This document shows, one piece after another, positions 1 through 9,731 of a stretch of DNA of 64,000 nt. The notes below the pieces were generated by a model. It was not told the origin of the DNA, did not search any database, and worked only from the letters and a program-made list of their open reading frames with translations. Where the stretch lies: contig NZ_VWWO01000002.1 in the NCBI RefSeq assembly GCF_011752935.1, positions 1,116,001 to 1,180,000 on the forward strand, read 5' to 3'. This stretch comes from Chitinophaga sp. Cy-1792. Its GTDB lineage: Bacteria; Bacteroidota; Bacteroidia; Chitinophagales; Chitinophagaceae. The stretch's first letter is position 1; the number at the start of each line of letters is the position of its first letter. The translations under genes and the position numbers were made by a program.

Positions 1-2748
1 CTGCTAATGCTTATACCTGCCGGAACCTATGCGCAGCAGGCATCAGGCGTGTTATCCGGTAACCTCTGGGATAAAGATAGTTCCCGTGTAGCCGATATCG
101 TTACTGTTGTTGCCACCGCAGCAGACAATAAACAACCTTTCAGCACTGTCAGTGATGAGCAGGGACACTTCCTGTTCAAACAACTGCCCTATGGTACCTA
201 TACCATAGGTATATATAGTATGCGCTACCAGGCAGCGCCGCTGACCATCCACTTCCACAAAGACCAGCCACTGGAAATCATCGTAACGAAAAAAATAAAA
301 ACATTATCTGAAGTATATGTAACAGCAGCGGAATCAAAAGGACTCAGCACGGCCTCCGTTATCGACCGCAAGGCCATGAGCCACCTGCAGCCCTCCAGCT
401 TCTCCGACCTCATGGAACTATTGCCTGGCGGCCGCGCCACTGATCCTAAACTGACAGCCATGAACCAGGTAAAACTCCGGGAAACTGGCGGCGGCGGTTC
501 TGATTTTAATATCTCTTCCCTGGGTACCGCCTTCCTGATAGATGGCGCGCCAGTCAATACCAGCGCCAACCTCCAGAGTTCATCCGCCTTCGTTTCAAAC
601 GATCCTAATAGTGGCAAAAGTGCTGTTAACGCCGGTGTCGACATGCGTAATATCTCCACCGACCAGATCGAAAGCGTAGAAATCATCAGGGGAATTCCTT
701 CTGTTGAATATGGTGACCTCACCAGCGGACTGGTAAAAATCAATCGCGTCAAAGGGGCCACAACACTGAATGTACGCATGAAAGCCGATGGGTTCAGTAA
801 ACTCTTTGCCGTAGGAAAAGGCTTCGACCTCCCCGCTCAAAAGATGACACTCAACTTCGACCTGGGCTACCTGAAGGCTAAAGCTGATCCTACCAATAGC
901 TTCGAAAATTATAACAGGATCAATGCCAGCGTAAGAACAGAGAAACATTGGATCACCGACAAACGACTGATTAAATGGAATGCGGCACTCGATTACAGCA
1001 CCAATATCGACAATAAACGCACCGACCCGGATAACAGCTACGCACTGACGGATAAATATAAATCTACCTATAACTCCTACGGTATCAGCAGCAGCATCCG
1101 CAGCCAGGCTGCCAACCGCAACGCCCTGTGGCAATCATGGGAAATTGCCGGACAACTGAACTACCAGCATAACAGAATGGATATCACCAAATGGATGCAG
1201 GCTAAATCTGCCACCGTATTGTTCAATTCATTAACTGCCGGTGAACATGATATCATGTACCTGACGCCCAGCTATACTTCCTATTTGTTAGTAGATGGCC
1301 AGCCACTGCTGGGATTCCTCAAAGCCCAGACAAATCTCCAGTTTAAGGCTGCAGGTGCGCAGCATCAGGTGAAAGTGGGCATGGAGGCCAACTATAGCAA
1401 GAACTTAGGCAAAGGACAACAGTACGATATCAATTTCCCACCTACAGAAAGCATCATGGCCCGCCCGCGTGCCTTCGACTCCATCCCCGGTATGCTGAAC
1501 GTTGCCGGCTTCGCTGAAGATGCACTCACCTGGCACCTCGGCCGCCATACTCTCGTCGCCGCCGGCGGTGTAAGAGCTATGACACTGGCTGGCATGGACA
1601 GTCGCTATGCACTGGCCAATAAAATCTACCTCGACCCACGTGTCAATACCCGGTGGACATTACCCAATTTCTATATCAACGCAAAACCTTTAACAGTGAC
1701 ACTGGGCGGCGGTTATGGCCTGCAAACAAAAATGCCTACCACTGACCAGTTATATCCACTGCCACAGTACCTCGACTTTGTACAGCTGAATTATTTCCAT
1801 AATAATCCTGCCTACAGAAGAGCCAATGCAGTAACGTATATCAACAGCAGAGTGAATTACGACCTGCTGGCAGCAGTCAACAAAAAACTGGAATTTACCG
1901 GCGATATCACCTTTAACGAAAACAGGCTTAGCTTCAGCTGGTTCCATGAATATATGAATTCGGGCTTCAGGTCTGTATCTGCCCTGAACTATTATTCCTA
2001 TAAAAAATATGACGTCAACTCCGTAGATGCAGCAAAACTGGACCATCTGCCGGAATTATCAGAATTTAATTATGAAACCACCGGCCGCTATTATGGTACA
2101 TCGAAAACTACCAATGGCAGCAAACTGATTAAAAACGGGGTGGAATTCCAGTTCGCATCCAGACGTATAACGGCAATCAATACACGTTTCACTGTAACGG
2201 GCGCTTATTATCGCACTACCTATAGTGACAACCAGCCTACCTATAAGATAGATCAGCAAGTGGCTGTTAATGGCAATATTGCACAATATATCGGTGTGTT
2301 TACTGATCCTGATGCCTCCATCAGGGAACAGTTCAATACAAATATTATGGCAGATAGCTACCTGCCAAACCTTGGACTGATCGTATCTGCTTCCGTGCAG
2401 AATCTCTGGTTTACCAGCAGCCAGACGTCCTACAAATCAGGTGTGCCGGCCTATTATATTGCACCTGATGGTAAATCATATCCCTTTACCAGCGCAAGCT
2501 ACACCGATCCGCAAGTGAATTACCTGGTAACGAATTACAGCGGAAGCGCCTTCTTCAAATATGTGGTGCCCATCGATTTACAGGTAAACCTGAAGGTGAG
2601 CAAGGAATTTAAGAAAGTAGGCGTCATCTCCATGTTCGTTAACAGACTGCTTACCTATACACCGGATTATACCAGTTTCGGTACAACAAAAAGAAGAAGT
2701 GGCCTCAGCAGCCCTTACTTCGGAATGGAAATGAATTTCAAACTCTAA
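1..2748 (+). CDS. TonB-dependent outer-membrane receptor (5' end missing)
   Basis: This is a ligand-gated outer-membrane transporter powered by TonB-ExbBD. The reading frame is open to the window edge. The first in-window ATG (position 7) leaves only a fragment of a signal peptide ending in TYAQQ, so the true start almost certainly lies upstream. A carboxypeptidase-like regulatory domain fills about residues 14-95 (GxFxFxxLPxGTYTI pattern), followed by a plug (about 105-250, with the AFLIDGAPVN and VEIIRGIPSVEYGDLTSG motifs) and a long beta-barrel. The last residues, MEMNFKL, fit a barrel end strand. It is the first of four closely spaced genes (15, 7 and 17 bp gaps) that include a lipoprotein, a second barrel and a cytochrome c peroxidase. 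The substrate is unknown; the peroxidase suggests a metal, haem or redox-active ligand (inference). Confidence 0.88.
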   Translation: MLMLIPAGTYAQQASGVLSGNLWDKDSSRVADIVTVVATAADNKQPFSTVSDEQGHFLFKQLPYGTYTIGIYSMRYQAAPLTIHFHKDQPLEIIVTKKIKTLSEVYVTAAESKGLSTASVIDRKAMSHLQPSSFSDLMELLPGGRATDPKLTAMNQVKLRETGGGGSDFNISSLGTAFLIDGAPVNTSANLQSSSAFVSNDPNSGKSAVNAGVDMRNISTDQIESVEIIRGIPSVEYGDLTSGLVKINRVKGATTLNVRMKADGFSKLFAVGKGFDLPAQKMTLNFDLGYLKAKADPTNSFENYNRINASVRTEKHWITDKRLIKWNAALDYSTNIDNKRTDPDNSYALTDKYKSTYNSYGISSSIRSQAANRNALWQSWEIAGQLNYQHNRMDITKWMQAKSATVLFNSLTAGEHDIMYLTPSYTSYLLVDGQPLLGFLKAQTNLQFKAAGAQHQVKVGMEANYSKNLGKGQQYDINFPPTESIMARPRAFDSIPGMLNVAGFAEDALTWHLGRHTLVAAGGVRAMTLAGMDSRYALANKIYLDPRVNTRWTLPNFYINAKPLTVTLGGGYGLQTKMPTTDQLYPLPQYLDFVQLNYFHNNPAYRRANAVTYINSRVNYDLLAAVNKKLEFTGDITFNENRLSFSWFHEYMNSGFRSVSALNYYSYKKYDVNSVDAAKLDHLPELSEFNYETTGRYYGTSKTTNGSKLIKNGVEFQFASRRITAINTRFTVTGAYYRTTYSDNQPTYKIDQQVAVNGNIAQYIGVFTDPDASIREQFNTNIMADSYLPNLGLIVSASVQNLWFTSSQTSYKSGVPAYYIAPDGKSYPFTSASYTDPQVNYLVTNYSGSAFFKYVVPIDLQVNLKVSKEFKKVGVISMFVNRLLTYTPDYTSFGTTKRRSGLSSPYFGMEMNFKL

Positions 2749-2763
2749 TTGATATAATATTAT

Positions 2764-3966
2764 ATGCGTTTAACTAAACTGTTTTTTGTATTGCTGACTG
2801 CCGGCGCCTGCACATTTGTTGCCTGCAAAAAAGACGGCATCTCTATCAGCAAAACCAACGTTGCCGTAAGCTTGCAAAATCCACAAGGACTGGAAGGGGT
2901 GAAAACTTCCAATTTGAATATCATCTTCAAGGAAGTGAACAGTGGAGTGTCTACCACCTTTACCATTAATAATGCTGCTGAATTATCCAAAATCGTATTG
3001 GCAGAAGGTTCCTATAATGTAAGTCTGGAAGGTGATATTGAATATAACGCGGATGGCGTTACCCAGACGGGAAAGGTACGCGGCTTCCAGCAGGGTGTAG
3101 TAGTAAAAGGTGGTTCATTCGCGCTTAATCTCTCCTTATTCCTTTATAACACAGGGGCTAATTTTGTATTCAGAGAAATATTCTTCACCGGTACAGTTAC
3201 GCCGGAAGGTAAACAGTATAATGGAGATAAATATTTTATCATCTACAATAACTCTGCGGATACCTTATACGCAGATGGACTGGTGATCGCAGAAGCGGCC
3301 TTCCTCTCTACTACCAAACGCGCCTATACGCCGGATATCATGAAAGATACCTTCAGCGCAGGTTCCGTGGTAATGATCCCTGGTAACGGTAAAGACTATC
3401 CGGTATTACCGGGCAAACAAATCGTTATTGCCAACAACGCAATCAACCACAAGGAATATAATGCCAATTCAATGGACCTGACCGGTGCTAATTTTGAGCT
3501 GACATTATTGTCTTCTATCAACGTAGATAATCCGCAGGTGCCTGATCTTATCAATGTTACCACCGCCATGACCATGCATAACAGGGGCTTCAAAAGCTAT
3601 GTGCTGGCTCGTTTCCCTGCCGGCGTAACACCCATCAGTTTTAAAGCAAATAACTTATATACTTATTCGTATGTAAATGATGCCGGCGGTACTACCAAAT
3701 CTACCGGCTATACCATCGCCAACAACTGGATCCTGGATGCAGTGAATCTCTCTATCCCATCTGATTTTGCATGGATCTTAACTTCTCCTGCACTGGATAT
3801 GGGCTGGTCGTACTGTGGTAAAGTAGATGGTGATAATAACCGTTATGGTAAAGCAGTAAGACGCCAGGTGCTGAGTACTAACCCTGACGGACGTGTGATT
3901 TTACAGGATAACAATAATTCAACGCTTGACTTCGATCCTGAAGTTAAGCCTTCATTAATGCCTTAA
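2764..3966 (+). CDS. DUF4876-type lipoprotein
   Basis: A 400-residue exported protein with an N-terminal hydrophobic stretch ending in TFVAC, so Cys21 is a likely lipidation site although the box is not perfect. The N-terminal part (about 30-115) looks like an Ig-like or carboxypeptidase-like beta-sandwich. The rest resembles the DUF4876 family, which is commonly found next to TonB receptors in Bacteroidota. It starts 15 bp after the receptor gene and ends 7 bp before the next barrel gene. By analogy with SusD it may be the surface or periplasmic binding partner of the receptor (inference). No catalytic motif is visible. Confidence 0.72.
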   Translation: MRLTKLFFVLLTAGACTFVACKKDGISISKTNVAVSLQNPQGLEGVKTSNLNIIFKEVNSGVSTTFTINNAAELSKIVLAEGSYNVSLEGDIEYNADGVTQTGKVRGFQQGVVVKGGSFALNLSLFLYNTGANFVFREIFFTGTVTPEGKQYNGDKYFIIYNNSADTLYADGLVIAEAAFLSTTKRAYTPDIMKDTFSAGSVVMIPGNGKDYPVLPGKQIVIANNAINHKEYNANSMDLTGANFELTLLSSINVDNPQVPDLINVTTAMTMHNRGFKSYVLARFPAGVTPISFKANNLYTYSYVNDAGGTTKSTGYTIANNWILDAVNLSIPSDFAWILTSPALDMGWSYCGKVDGDNNRYGKAVRRQVLSTNPDGRVILQDNNNSTLDFDPEVKPSLMP

Positions 3967-3973
3967 TTGAATA

Positions 3974-5491
3974 ATGAACTGGCAAAAAACAATATACATC
4001 TTTGCTTTCCTGGGTCTGCGCTTTACAGCACAAGCCCAGGATTCCACTTTAGTACCGCTGGCTAAGGAACAGACAAACGTGACAGCATTGGGAAGGGATC
4101 AGCTCTACGCAAGCCCGGCACTGAAAATTTATCAACGACAGATTAGCTACGCTTCGCTGGTGGCATCCTACCGCAAATACACGCAAGACCTATACCTGCA
4201 GCAGGAGGGGAGTGGACAGCAGTATTTTTCCCTGCAGGCAGAAACCTACCAGAAAAAGGTGAAAAACCTCACCCTCTGGGGAAACGCTGCCTACAGCAGT
4301 GAAACGCAATATGCCGTGAAATTCAACGAAACGGCCGATTATCAGCTGGTTTATCCCTATGTCATGGCAGATTCTATCGGTGGCGACCTGAAAGCAGAGA
4401 CCTATTCCTTCTCTGGAGGACTAGCAAAAACGCTCGGACAATACCAGGTAGCAGGCACCGTAGGCTTCAGGGGACAACAATCTTATCGCTCCAGGGATCC
4501 TCGCCCGGTCAACATCTCCTCCGATGTCAATATCGATCTGGCCATCTCCCGGAAAATAAATAACAAATATGCAATCGCGGCAGATGTGCTGCTCAATAAA
4601 TACAGTCAGAAAAACAAACTCTCTTTCGTAAGTGAACTGGGGCAACCCGTTGTGTACCACGATGCAGGACTGGGAGTGTACAATAAGCTGCTGGTAGGCT
4701 CATTACTGAATGCCTGGTATAACGGTGTCGGCTATGGGTTTTCCTTAAAGATCAGCCCGACGGATTACCGCGGGTTCTTCGCCGGATTCGATCTTCACCA
4801 AAGTGATATAAAAAAACGTACCTCCAAAAGCGGCGGCAACGATATTTATGAAGTAGGATCTGTGGAGGAAAACAATATGGGAGGTAATGCCGGTTATCTG
4901 CTGGAGCAGGGCCAGCACCATTTTATTGTGCAGGGATCAGTGAATATGGTGGAGCGAAAGGGAATAGAAGCCATCTTTGATGTGCAGAATTCAGAAAACA
5001 ACATCAACAAAATATCCTCGTCTCCACGGTACATACACCAGTACGAAACCTATCATTTCAGATCGGTGTATGGTCATACGGGTGGTTATCTCGACTGGTA
5101 CATCGGTGCGCAGGCGCGCTACGAAGACCATACGCAGCGCTATGTTTCCCCGGACAGAGAAATGCTGTACCAGCAACTGACTGCCGGTGGTGATATCACC
5201 CTGCGCAAACAACTGGGTAAAAAGGTGCTTACGCTCTCTGGTAAGCTTGAACGCCAGGAGAACCTGGGTAATGATTTTTATTGGAGTGATGTAGACCAGA
5301 AAACTGCCATTTATTCCATGCTAACGAGTAACTTTGCGTACTTAACAGCGTCTGGTCTTAATTATGGCGGAAGTGTCCGGATAGATTTTCCACTGAAAAA
5401 TAAGCTTTCCTGCTATATTAAAGCTGCATATGAAGGTCGCAATGCCATTGGCAGACGCGATTTCAGCGTGATGACAGCTATTCAATTTTAA
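3974..5491 (+). CDS. DUF6850-like outer-membrane beta-barrel protein
   Basis: A 505-residue protein with a signal peptide (cleavage near AQAQ, residues 18-22). The body is made of alternating aromatic and polar strands and ends in FSVMTAIQF; a terminal Phe is the usual recognition signal of the BAM complex, so it should be an outer-membrane barrel. It resembles the family named DUF6850, which occurs after DUF4876 lipoproteins. There is no plug domain, so it is not itself a TonB receptor. It probably forms one outer-membrane assembly with the two preceding genes. The family name is from memory; the barrel call is firmer. Confidence 0.65.
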   Translation: MNWQKTIYIFAFLGLRFTAQAQDSTLVPLAKEQTNVTALGRDQLYASPALKIYQRQISYASLVASYRKYTQDLYLQQEGSGQQYFSLQAETYQKKVKNLTLWGNAAYSSETQYAVKFNETADYQLVYPYVMADSIGGDLKAETYSFSGGLAKTLGQYQVAGTVGFRGQQSYRSRDPRPVNISSDVNIDLAISRKINNKYAIAADVLLNKYSQKNKLSFVSELGQPVVYHDAGLGVYNKLLVGSLLNAWYNGVGYGFSLKISPTDYRGFFAGFDLHQSDIKKRTSKSGGNDIYEVGSVEENNMGGNAGYLLEQGQHHFIVQGSVNMVERKGIEAIFDVQNSENNINKISSSPRYIHQYETYHFRSVYGHTGGYLDWYIGAQARYEDHTQRYVSPDREMLYQQLTAGGDITLRKQLGKKVLTLSGKLERQENLGNDFYWSDVDQKTAIYSMLTSNFAYLTASGLNYGGSVRIDFPLKNKLSCYIKAAYEGRNAIGRRDFSVMTAIQF

Positions 5492-5508
5492 TTGCCAGCC
5501 TTAGTGCT

Positions 5509-6636
5509 ATGAAAAGAAAATTTATCATCGTGGCCACATTGGTGGCATTTGTAACAGGCAGTAGTTTTCTTGCGCAGCCTGATCCTTCAGCTGCATTGCG
5601 TGCACTGTATGAAAAGCCGGTGTCTGAATGGCCGAAGCCGGATATTGATGCAGGGATCGTATATGCAGAGTTTAAGCCATTGCCAACCGTAGATACCAGT
5701 TATTTCAGAATTATTGCACAGCCGAAAGTGAATCTCGGTAAGCTGTTATTCTTTGATCCGATATTATCCAGCTCCAACCAGATTTCCTGTAGCAGCTGCC
5801 ATGATCCGCATTTGTCGTGGGGAGATGGCAGACGTGTGTCACTTGGTACCGACCATCTGGAAGGTACCCGTAACACGCCCTCACTGCTGAACGTAGCGCA
5901 GCGCAAATCATTCTTCTGGGATGGCCGCGCCGCCTCCCTGGAAGCACAGGCTGCCTTTCCTATCCAGACGCACCACGAAATGGATATGAACATCGAAAAG
6001 CTGGGCCCTAAACTCAGCCAGATAAAAGCCTATCAGAAGCTCTTCAAGGAAGCTTTTGGTACTACGCAGGTAACACAGGAAATGATCGTAGGCGCCATCG
6101 CCGCTTTCCAGGAAACCATTACCAGCCGTAAAAGCCGTTTCGATAAATTCATGGAAGGTGATTATAAAGCACTTTCTGACCAGGAACTATATGGTATGCA
6201 TCTCTTCAGAACAAAAGCAAGATGTATGAACTGCCACAACGGTCAGTACCTGACAGATGAGAGCTTCCATAATATCGGCCTGACTTACTACAAGCGTAAA
6301 TACCAGGACCTGGGCAGATATGAAATTACCCATGATGCCAATGATGTAGGCAAATTCAAAACGCCATCCCTGCGCGATGTGATGCATAACGCACCATGGA
6401 TGCACAACGGCCTGTTCAACGATATTACCGGCGTAGTCAATATCTACAACAGTGGTATGCATATGATTGATCCAAAGCCGGAGCAAAAGGCGCAGGATAG
6501 CCTGTTCCCTTATACAGATCCTATTCTGCATAAACTGAACCTCACTAAGGATGAAATCGGCGCTATTGTGGCGTTTATGGACGCCATCACTGCAACCCAA
6601 TACAAAATGCAACGGCCGGAACTGCCAAGAGACTAA
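5509..6636 (+). CDS. di-haem cytochrome c peroxidase (MauG/CcpA superfamily)
   Basis: A 375-residue exported c-type cytochrome. A signal peptide covers about residues 1-22. Two haem-binding motifs are visible: CSSCH at 94-98 and CMNCH at 239-243, the spacing expected for the two domains of bacterial di-haem peroxidases. Family members reduce H2O2 with electrons from small cytochromes or, in the MauG branch, oxidise a protein partner. It is the last gene of the TonB receptor operon and is followed by a strong terminator. Its place beside a receptor, a lipoprotein and a barrel suggests that it chemically processes the imported ligand or its carrier instead of simply removing peroxide (inference). 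Confidence 0.9.
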   Translation: MKRKFIIVATLVAFVTGSSFLAQPDPSAALRALYEKPVSEWPKPDIDAGIVYAEFKPLPTVDTSYFRIIAQPKVNLGKLLFFDPILSSSNQISCSSCHDPHLSWGDGRRVSLGTDHLEGTRNTPSLLNVAQRKSFFWDGRAASLEAQAAFPIQTHHEMDMNIEKLGPKLSQIKAYQKLFKEAFGTTQVTQEMIVGAIAAFQETITSRKSRFDKFMEGDYKALSDQELYGMHLFRTKARCMNCHNGQYLTDESFHNIGLTYYKRKYQDLGRYEITHDANDVGKFKTPSLRDVMHNAPWMHNGLFNDITGVVNIYNSGMHMIDPKPEQKAQDSLFPYTDPILHKLNLTKDEIGAIVAFMDAITATQYKMQRPELPRD

Positions 6637-6651
6637 CGTTTTTATTATAAT

Positions 6652-6688
6652 GAAAGCCCCGGAAGGTCACTGACTTTCCGGGGCTTTC
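6652..6688. terminator. bidirectional terminator
   Basis: A perfect 13-bp stem (6652-6664 with 6676-6688, GAAAGCCCCGGAA and its complement) lies between the convergent peroxidase and SDR genes. The flanks carry T-rich DNA on the plus-strand exit and A-rich DNA on the other side, so it could serve both genes. Confidence 0.8.
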
Positions 6689-6706
6689 CTATATAATAGC
6701 TGTTGT

Positions 6707-7471
6707 TTACAGGTTCATTCCACCACTTACTTCAATACGTTGCGCATTGATCCATCTGGCTTCTTCCGTGCAGAGGAATGCTACTACGCCACCGATGTCA
6801 TCCGGCAGGCCTACACGGCCTAAAGCGGTATGAGCAGCAATCACATCATTGATTTCTTTATTGTCTCTCACTCTGCCGCCACCGAAATCGGTTTCAATAG
6901 CGCCTGGTGCTACGGTATTGGCAGCGATGCCACGTGCGCCGAGTTCAGTTGCCAGGTACCGGGTAAACACTTCTATGGCGCCTTTCAGTGAGCCGTAAAC
7001 GCTGCTGCCGGGAGGCGTGAAACGTGCCAGGCCGGAAGAAATATTGATGATACGGCCACCGTCGTTCAGGAAAGGGAGTGCTTTCTGTGTCAGGAAGAAT
7101 ACCCCTTTGAAATGTATGTTGACGGCGGTATCAAACTGTTCTTCTGTGGTAGATGCCACAGGCGCATATAAGGCTGTACCGGCATTATTTACCAGGAAAT
7201 CAAAATGATTGCTGTTAAAGGTTTTGTTTAATACCGTGCTGAATTCTTTAAAAAAGGCATCAAAAGCGGCCACATGAGAGGTGTCCAGCTGTAAGGCGGC
7301 TGCTTTACGGCCTTTGGCTTCAATGGCTTTCACCACTTCGGCTGCATCATCAGCCTTGCTGTGATAGGTGATGATAACGTCGATGCCTTTATCTGCGATG
7401 GCGAGTGCCATGTTTTTGCCTAATCCTCTGCTTCCCCCTGTTACCAGGGCAATTTTGGTTCTGGTAGTCAT
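6707..7471 (-). CDS. SDR family NAD(P)-dependent oxidoreductase
   Basis: A 254-residue classical short-chain dehydrogenase/reductase with a Rossmann fold. The cofactor motif TGGSRGLG is at 11-18, NNAG at 95-98, the catalytic Ser at 145/146, and YxxxK at Tyr159/Lys163. It ends in a typical IEVSGGMNL tail. Family members of this length reduce or oxidise a carbonyl/alcohol pair; the substrate cannot be told. It lies on the same strand downstream of the AraC gene (131-bp gap), so that regulator may control it. The resemblance is to the FabG/glucose-dehydrogenase-like group. Confidence 0.92.
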   Translation of the reverse strand: MTTRTKIALVTGGSRGLGKNMALAIADKGIDVIITYHSKADDAAEVVKAIEAKGRKAAALQLDTSHVAAFDAFFKEFSTVLNKTFNSNHFDFLVNNAGTALYAPVASTTEEQFDTAVNIHFKGVFFLTQKALPFLNDGGRIINISSGLARFTPPGSSVYGSLKGAIEVFTRYLATELGARGIAANTVAPGAIETDFGGGRVRDNKEINDVIAAHTALGRVGLPDDIGGVVAFLCTEEARWINAQRIEVSGGMNL

Positions 7472-7602
7472 AACAATATTTTATTTGTATAAAAGATTTC
7501 TGTTGCCAATTGTTCAATAATTGTTGTTATCAATCGACTACACAAATGTCTGCCGGTTTTGCCGGATCATTGTTACGCTATTCAATCCATGGTTTGCAAA
7601 AA

Positions 7603-8520
7603 TCAAATGCCGGGCTGCTTTCTGAAGCTGACCGGGGTAATGGCCGTTTGTTTCCGGAAGAAGTTGGAGAAATGCGCCACTTCTTCAAAGCCAAGTCCAT
7701 AGGCTATTTCAGAAATGCTCAGGTCTGTTTGTTTGAGTAGTATTCTCGCTTCCTGGGTAATGCGGTGGCTGATGAGCTCGGTGGTGGTTTTCCCGGTATT
7801 TTCTTTTAATACTTTATTAAGATGATTGACATGTACGGCTAAACGATCGGCAAAGTCGCTGGCAGTGCGCAGCTCCATCCGCTGATGTGGCGGCTCTACC
7901 GGAAACTGCCGCTCCAGCAGCTCTATGAACAGGGAAGCGATACGGTGAGCAGCATTATGGGTAGGGTACAGGGCGGTCATTGGCTGTAGCTTCTGCCCGT
8001 AGTGAATGACTTCCATTACATAATTTCGCAGCAGGTCATATTTATAGGCATAATCGGAAGATATCTCTTCATACATCTTTTTAAAAATAGCGGTAATGGC
8101 TTCCGCTTCCTTCTCCGATACCTGGAACACCGGATAACCGCCGGATTTGAAGATGGGGAGGTCGTCCAGCACAACGCCGCTTTTGCGCGGCAGCATGAAG
8201 TCATGGGTGAATATGCAGAAATATCCCTGCTGGTCATCGTCCAGGGGCTGGTAGTTATAAGGGATCTTCGGACTGGCAAATAACAGCGCGTGCTGCTCGA
8301 TTTCGATCACTTTGTCTGCGTACTCTGCCCTGTTCCGGCCGTTGATCATACTGATCTTATAATAATTCCGCCGGTTGTAGGGCATGCCTTTATTGGCTTT
8401 CACCGCGGCCACGGTATCTGCCGTCTTGAATACATTGAAATGCCCGATCTCATTACTGATGCCCTCGGGTACCACGCCTTTATATTCCCTGTAAAAATCT
8501 TCCAGTGAGGTCGTTTCCAT
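7603..8520 (-). CDS. AraC family transcriptional regulator
   Basis: A 305-residue protein. The N-terminal half is a cupin-like sensor region. The C-terminal about 100 residues carry the double helix-turn-helix of AraC/XylS proteins: a first helix region around DFADRLAVHVNHLNKVLK and a second around ISEIAYGLGFEEVAHFSNFF. It sits between the EamA gene and the SDR gene, all on the minus strand, and most likely controls one or both neighbours. The effector is unknown. Confidence 0.9.
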   Translation of the reverse strand: METTSLEDFYREYKGVVPEGISNEIGHFNVFKTADTVAAVKANKGMPYNRRNYYKISMINGRNRAEYADKVIEIEQHALLFASPKIPYNYQPLDDDQQGYFCIFTHDFMLPRKSGVVLDDLPIFKSGGYPVFQVSEKEAEAITAIFKKMYEEISSDYAYKYDLLRNYVMEVIHYGQKLQPMTALYPTHNAAHRIASLFIELLERQFPVEPPHQRMELRTASDFADRLAVHVNHLNKVLKENTGKTTTELISHRITQEARILLKQTDLSISEIAYGLGFEEVAHFSNFFRKQTAITPVSFRKQPGI

Positions 8521-8619
8521 AAAACCGGTTATTTGCGAAATTCAAATGTAGGGAAATTTATGGGGGCATCTGCGGGTATTAACAAAACCCTGCATGCTGC
8601 AGGCAAGGGCAGTGGTTGT

Positions 8620-9480
8620 TTAGCTGAAAGCCAGCAGTGCTATGCCTGCCAGGATGATGACCGCACCGATCATACGGCGGGTGGCATCTTTTTCTTTCAG
8701 CAGGTTGACGCCAAAGAATACCCCGATAACGATACTCAGCTCACGTACGGGCGCTACATAACTTACCGGCGTGGTTTTCATGGCAATCAATACCAGCAAA
8801 TAGGAGACGGGTTGCAGGATGGAAACCATCAAAGCGGCCTTCCAGTGCAGCTTCACCGAAACTTTTACTTCTTCAGATTTTCGTATAGCCACCGGCGTAA
8901 GTGCCAGCAACGGCAGGATCATCGAACCAAAGCTGATGAATAAGGGAGAAATATGGTAATCGGCAACGGCTTTTTTGTCCCACAACGTATACCCGGCAAT
9001 GAAAATGCCTGTCAGCAGGCCGTAATTGAGTCCGGTTAGTACTTGCTTGCTGCTTCCGCTTAGTTTTAATCCTGTTAGTAAAATCACACCAGTGATGATC
9101 AGCACAAAGCCAATATAGGCTGGTATGCCCGGTCTTTCCCCGAAAAGCAGGATAGCGCCCGTTACGGAAAACAGCGGCCCTGCGCCCCGCGCCACAGGGT
9201 ATACTACAGAAAGGTCTGCCTTGTGATAGCCTACCTGCAAGGCGATATAATAAAAGATGTGCAGCAGTCCGCTGCCAAGGGCCAGCCAGATGGCGGTGCT
9301 GGTGATCTCTACTTTGGCACTGCTGATCTGGTAGATCAGTACTGGTGCAAATATTACTGCTGAAAACAAAGATAGTAGCCAGAAAAATGGCAATCCTCCC
9401 TTCACCTGTTTGGTGATGAGGTTCCATAAGGCATGTATGATGGCGGCTATTAAAACAAGGATCAGGGAAAGGGTACTCAT
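8620..9480 (-). CDS. EamA/DMT family transporter
   Basis: A 286-residue very hydrophobic protein with about ten predicted membrane segments arranged as two repeats of five, the layout of the drug/metabolite transporter (EamA) family. Examples of segments are LILVLIAAIIHALWNLI at the start and MIGAVIILAGIALLAF at the end. Family members export metabolites, amino acids or drugs from the inner membrane. The following AraC and SDR genes lie on the same strand with a 99-bp gap. The substrate is unknown. Confidence 0.85.
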   Translation of the reverse strand: MSTLSLILVLIAAIIHALWNLITKQVKGGLPFFWLLSLFSAVIFAPVLIYQISSAKVEITSTAIWLALGSGLLHIFYYIALQVGYHKADLSVVYPVARGAGPLFSVTGAILLFGERPGIPAYIGFVLIITGVILLTGLKLSGSSKQVLTGLNYGLLTGIFIAGYTLWDKKAVADYHISPLFISFGSMILPLLALTPVAIRKSEEVKVSVKLHWKAALMVSILQPVSYLLVLIAMKTTPVSYVAPVRELSIVIGVFFGVNLLKEKDATRRMIGAVIILAGIALLAFS

Positions 9481-9731
9481 GATGATGTATTATGCTGGCA
9501 CGATGAAGATAGGCTACGATTGTCTTTTGACAAAACGTATAATTACCTGTATTTATATTACAATAAAATATATATTTATTATTTTTGGGTGTTTTTTGTT
9601 TTTTAAGCAGATGATTGATTGTAATTTATAAATTTTGTGTAGATTTCGTTCATATTTTTATAGTGAACTGTGAAAATGTGCAAATAGGAAAAATAGCAAT
9701 GCTTTAAAAATTCCTCTTTGCAACTGCTAGT

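Noticed and set aside
7..9. ATG at position 7 as the start of the first gene
   Set aside because: It leaves only the tail of a signal peptide, and the frame is open to the window edge, so the real start is upstream.
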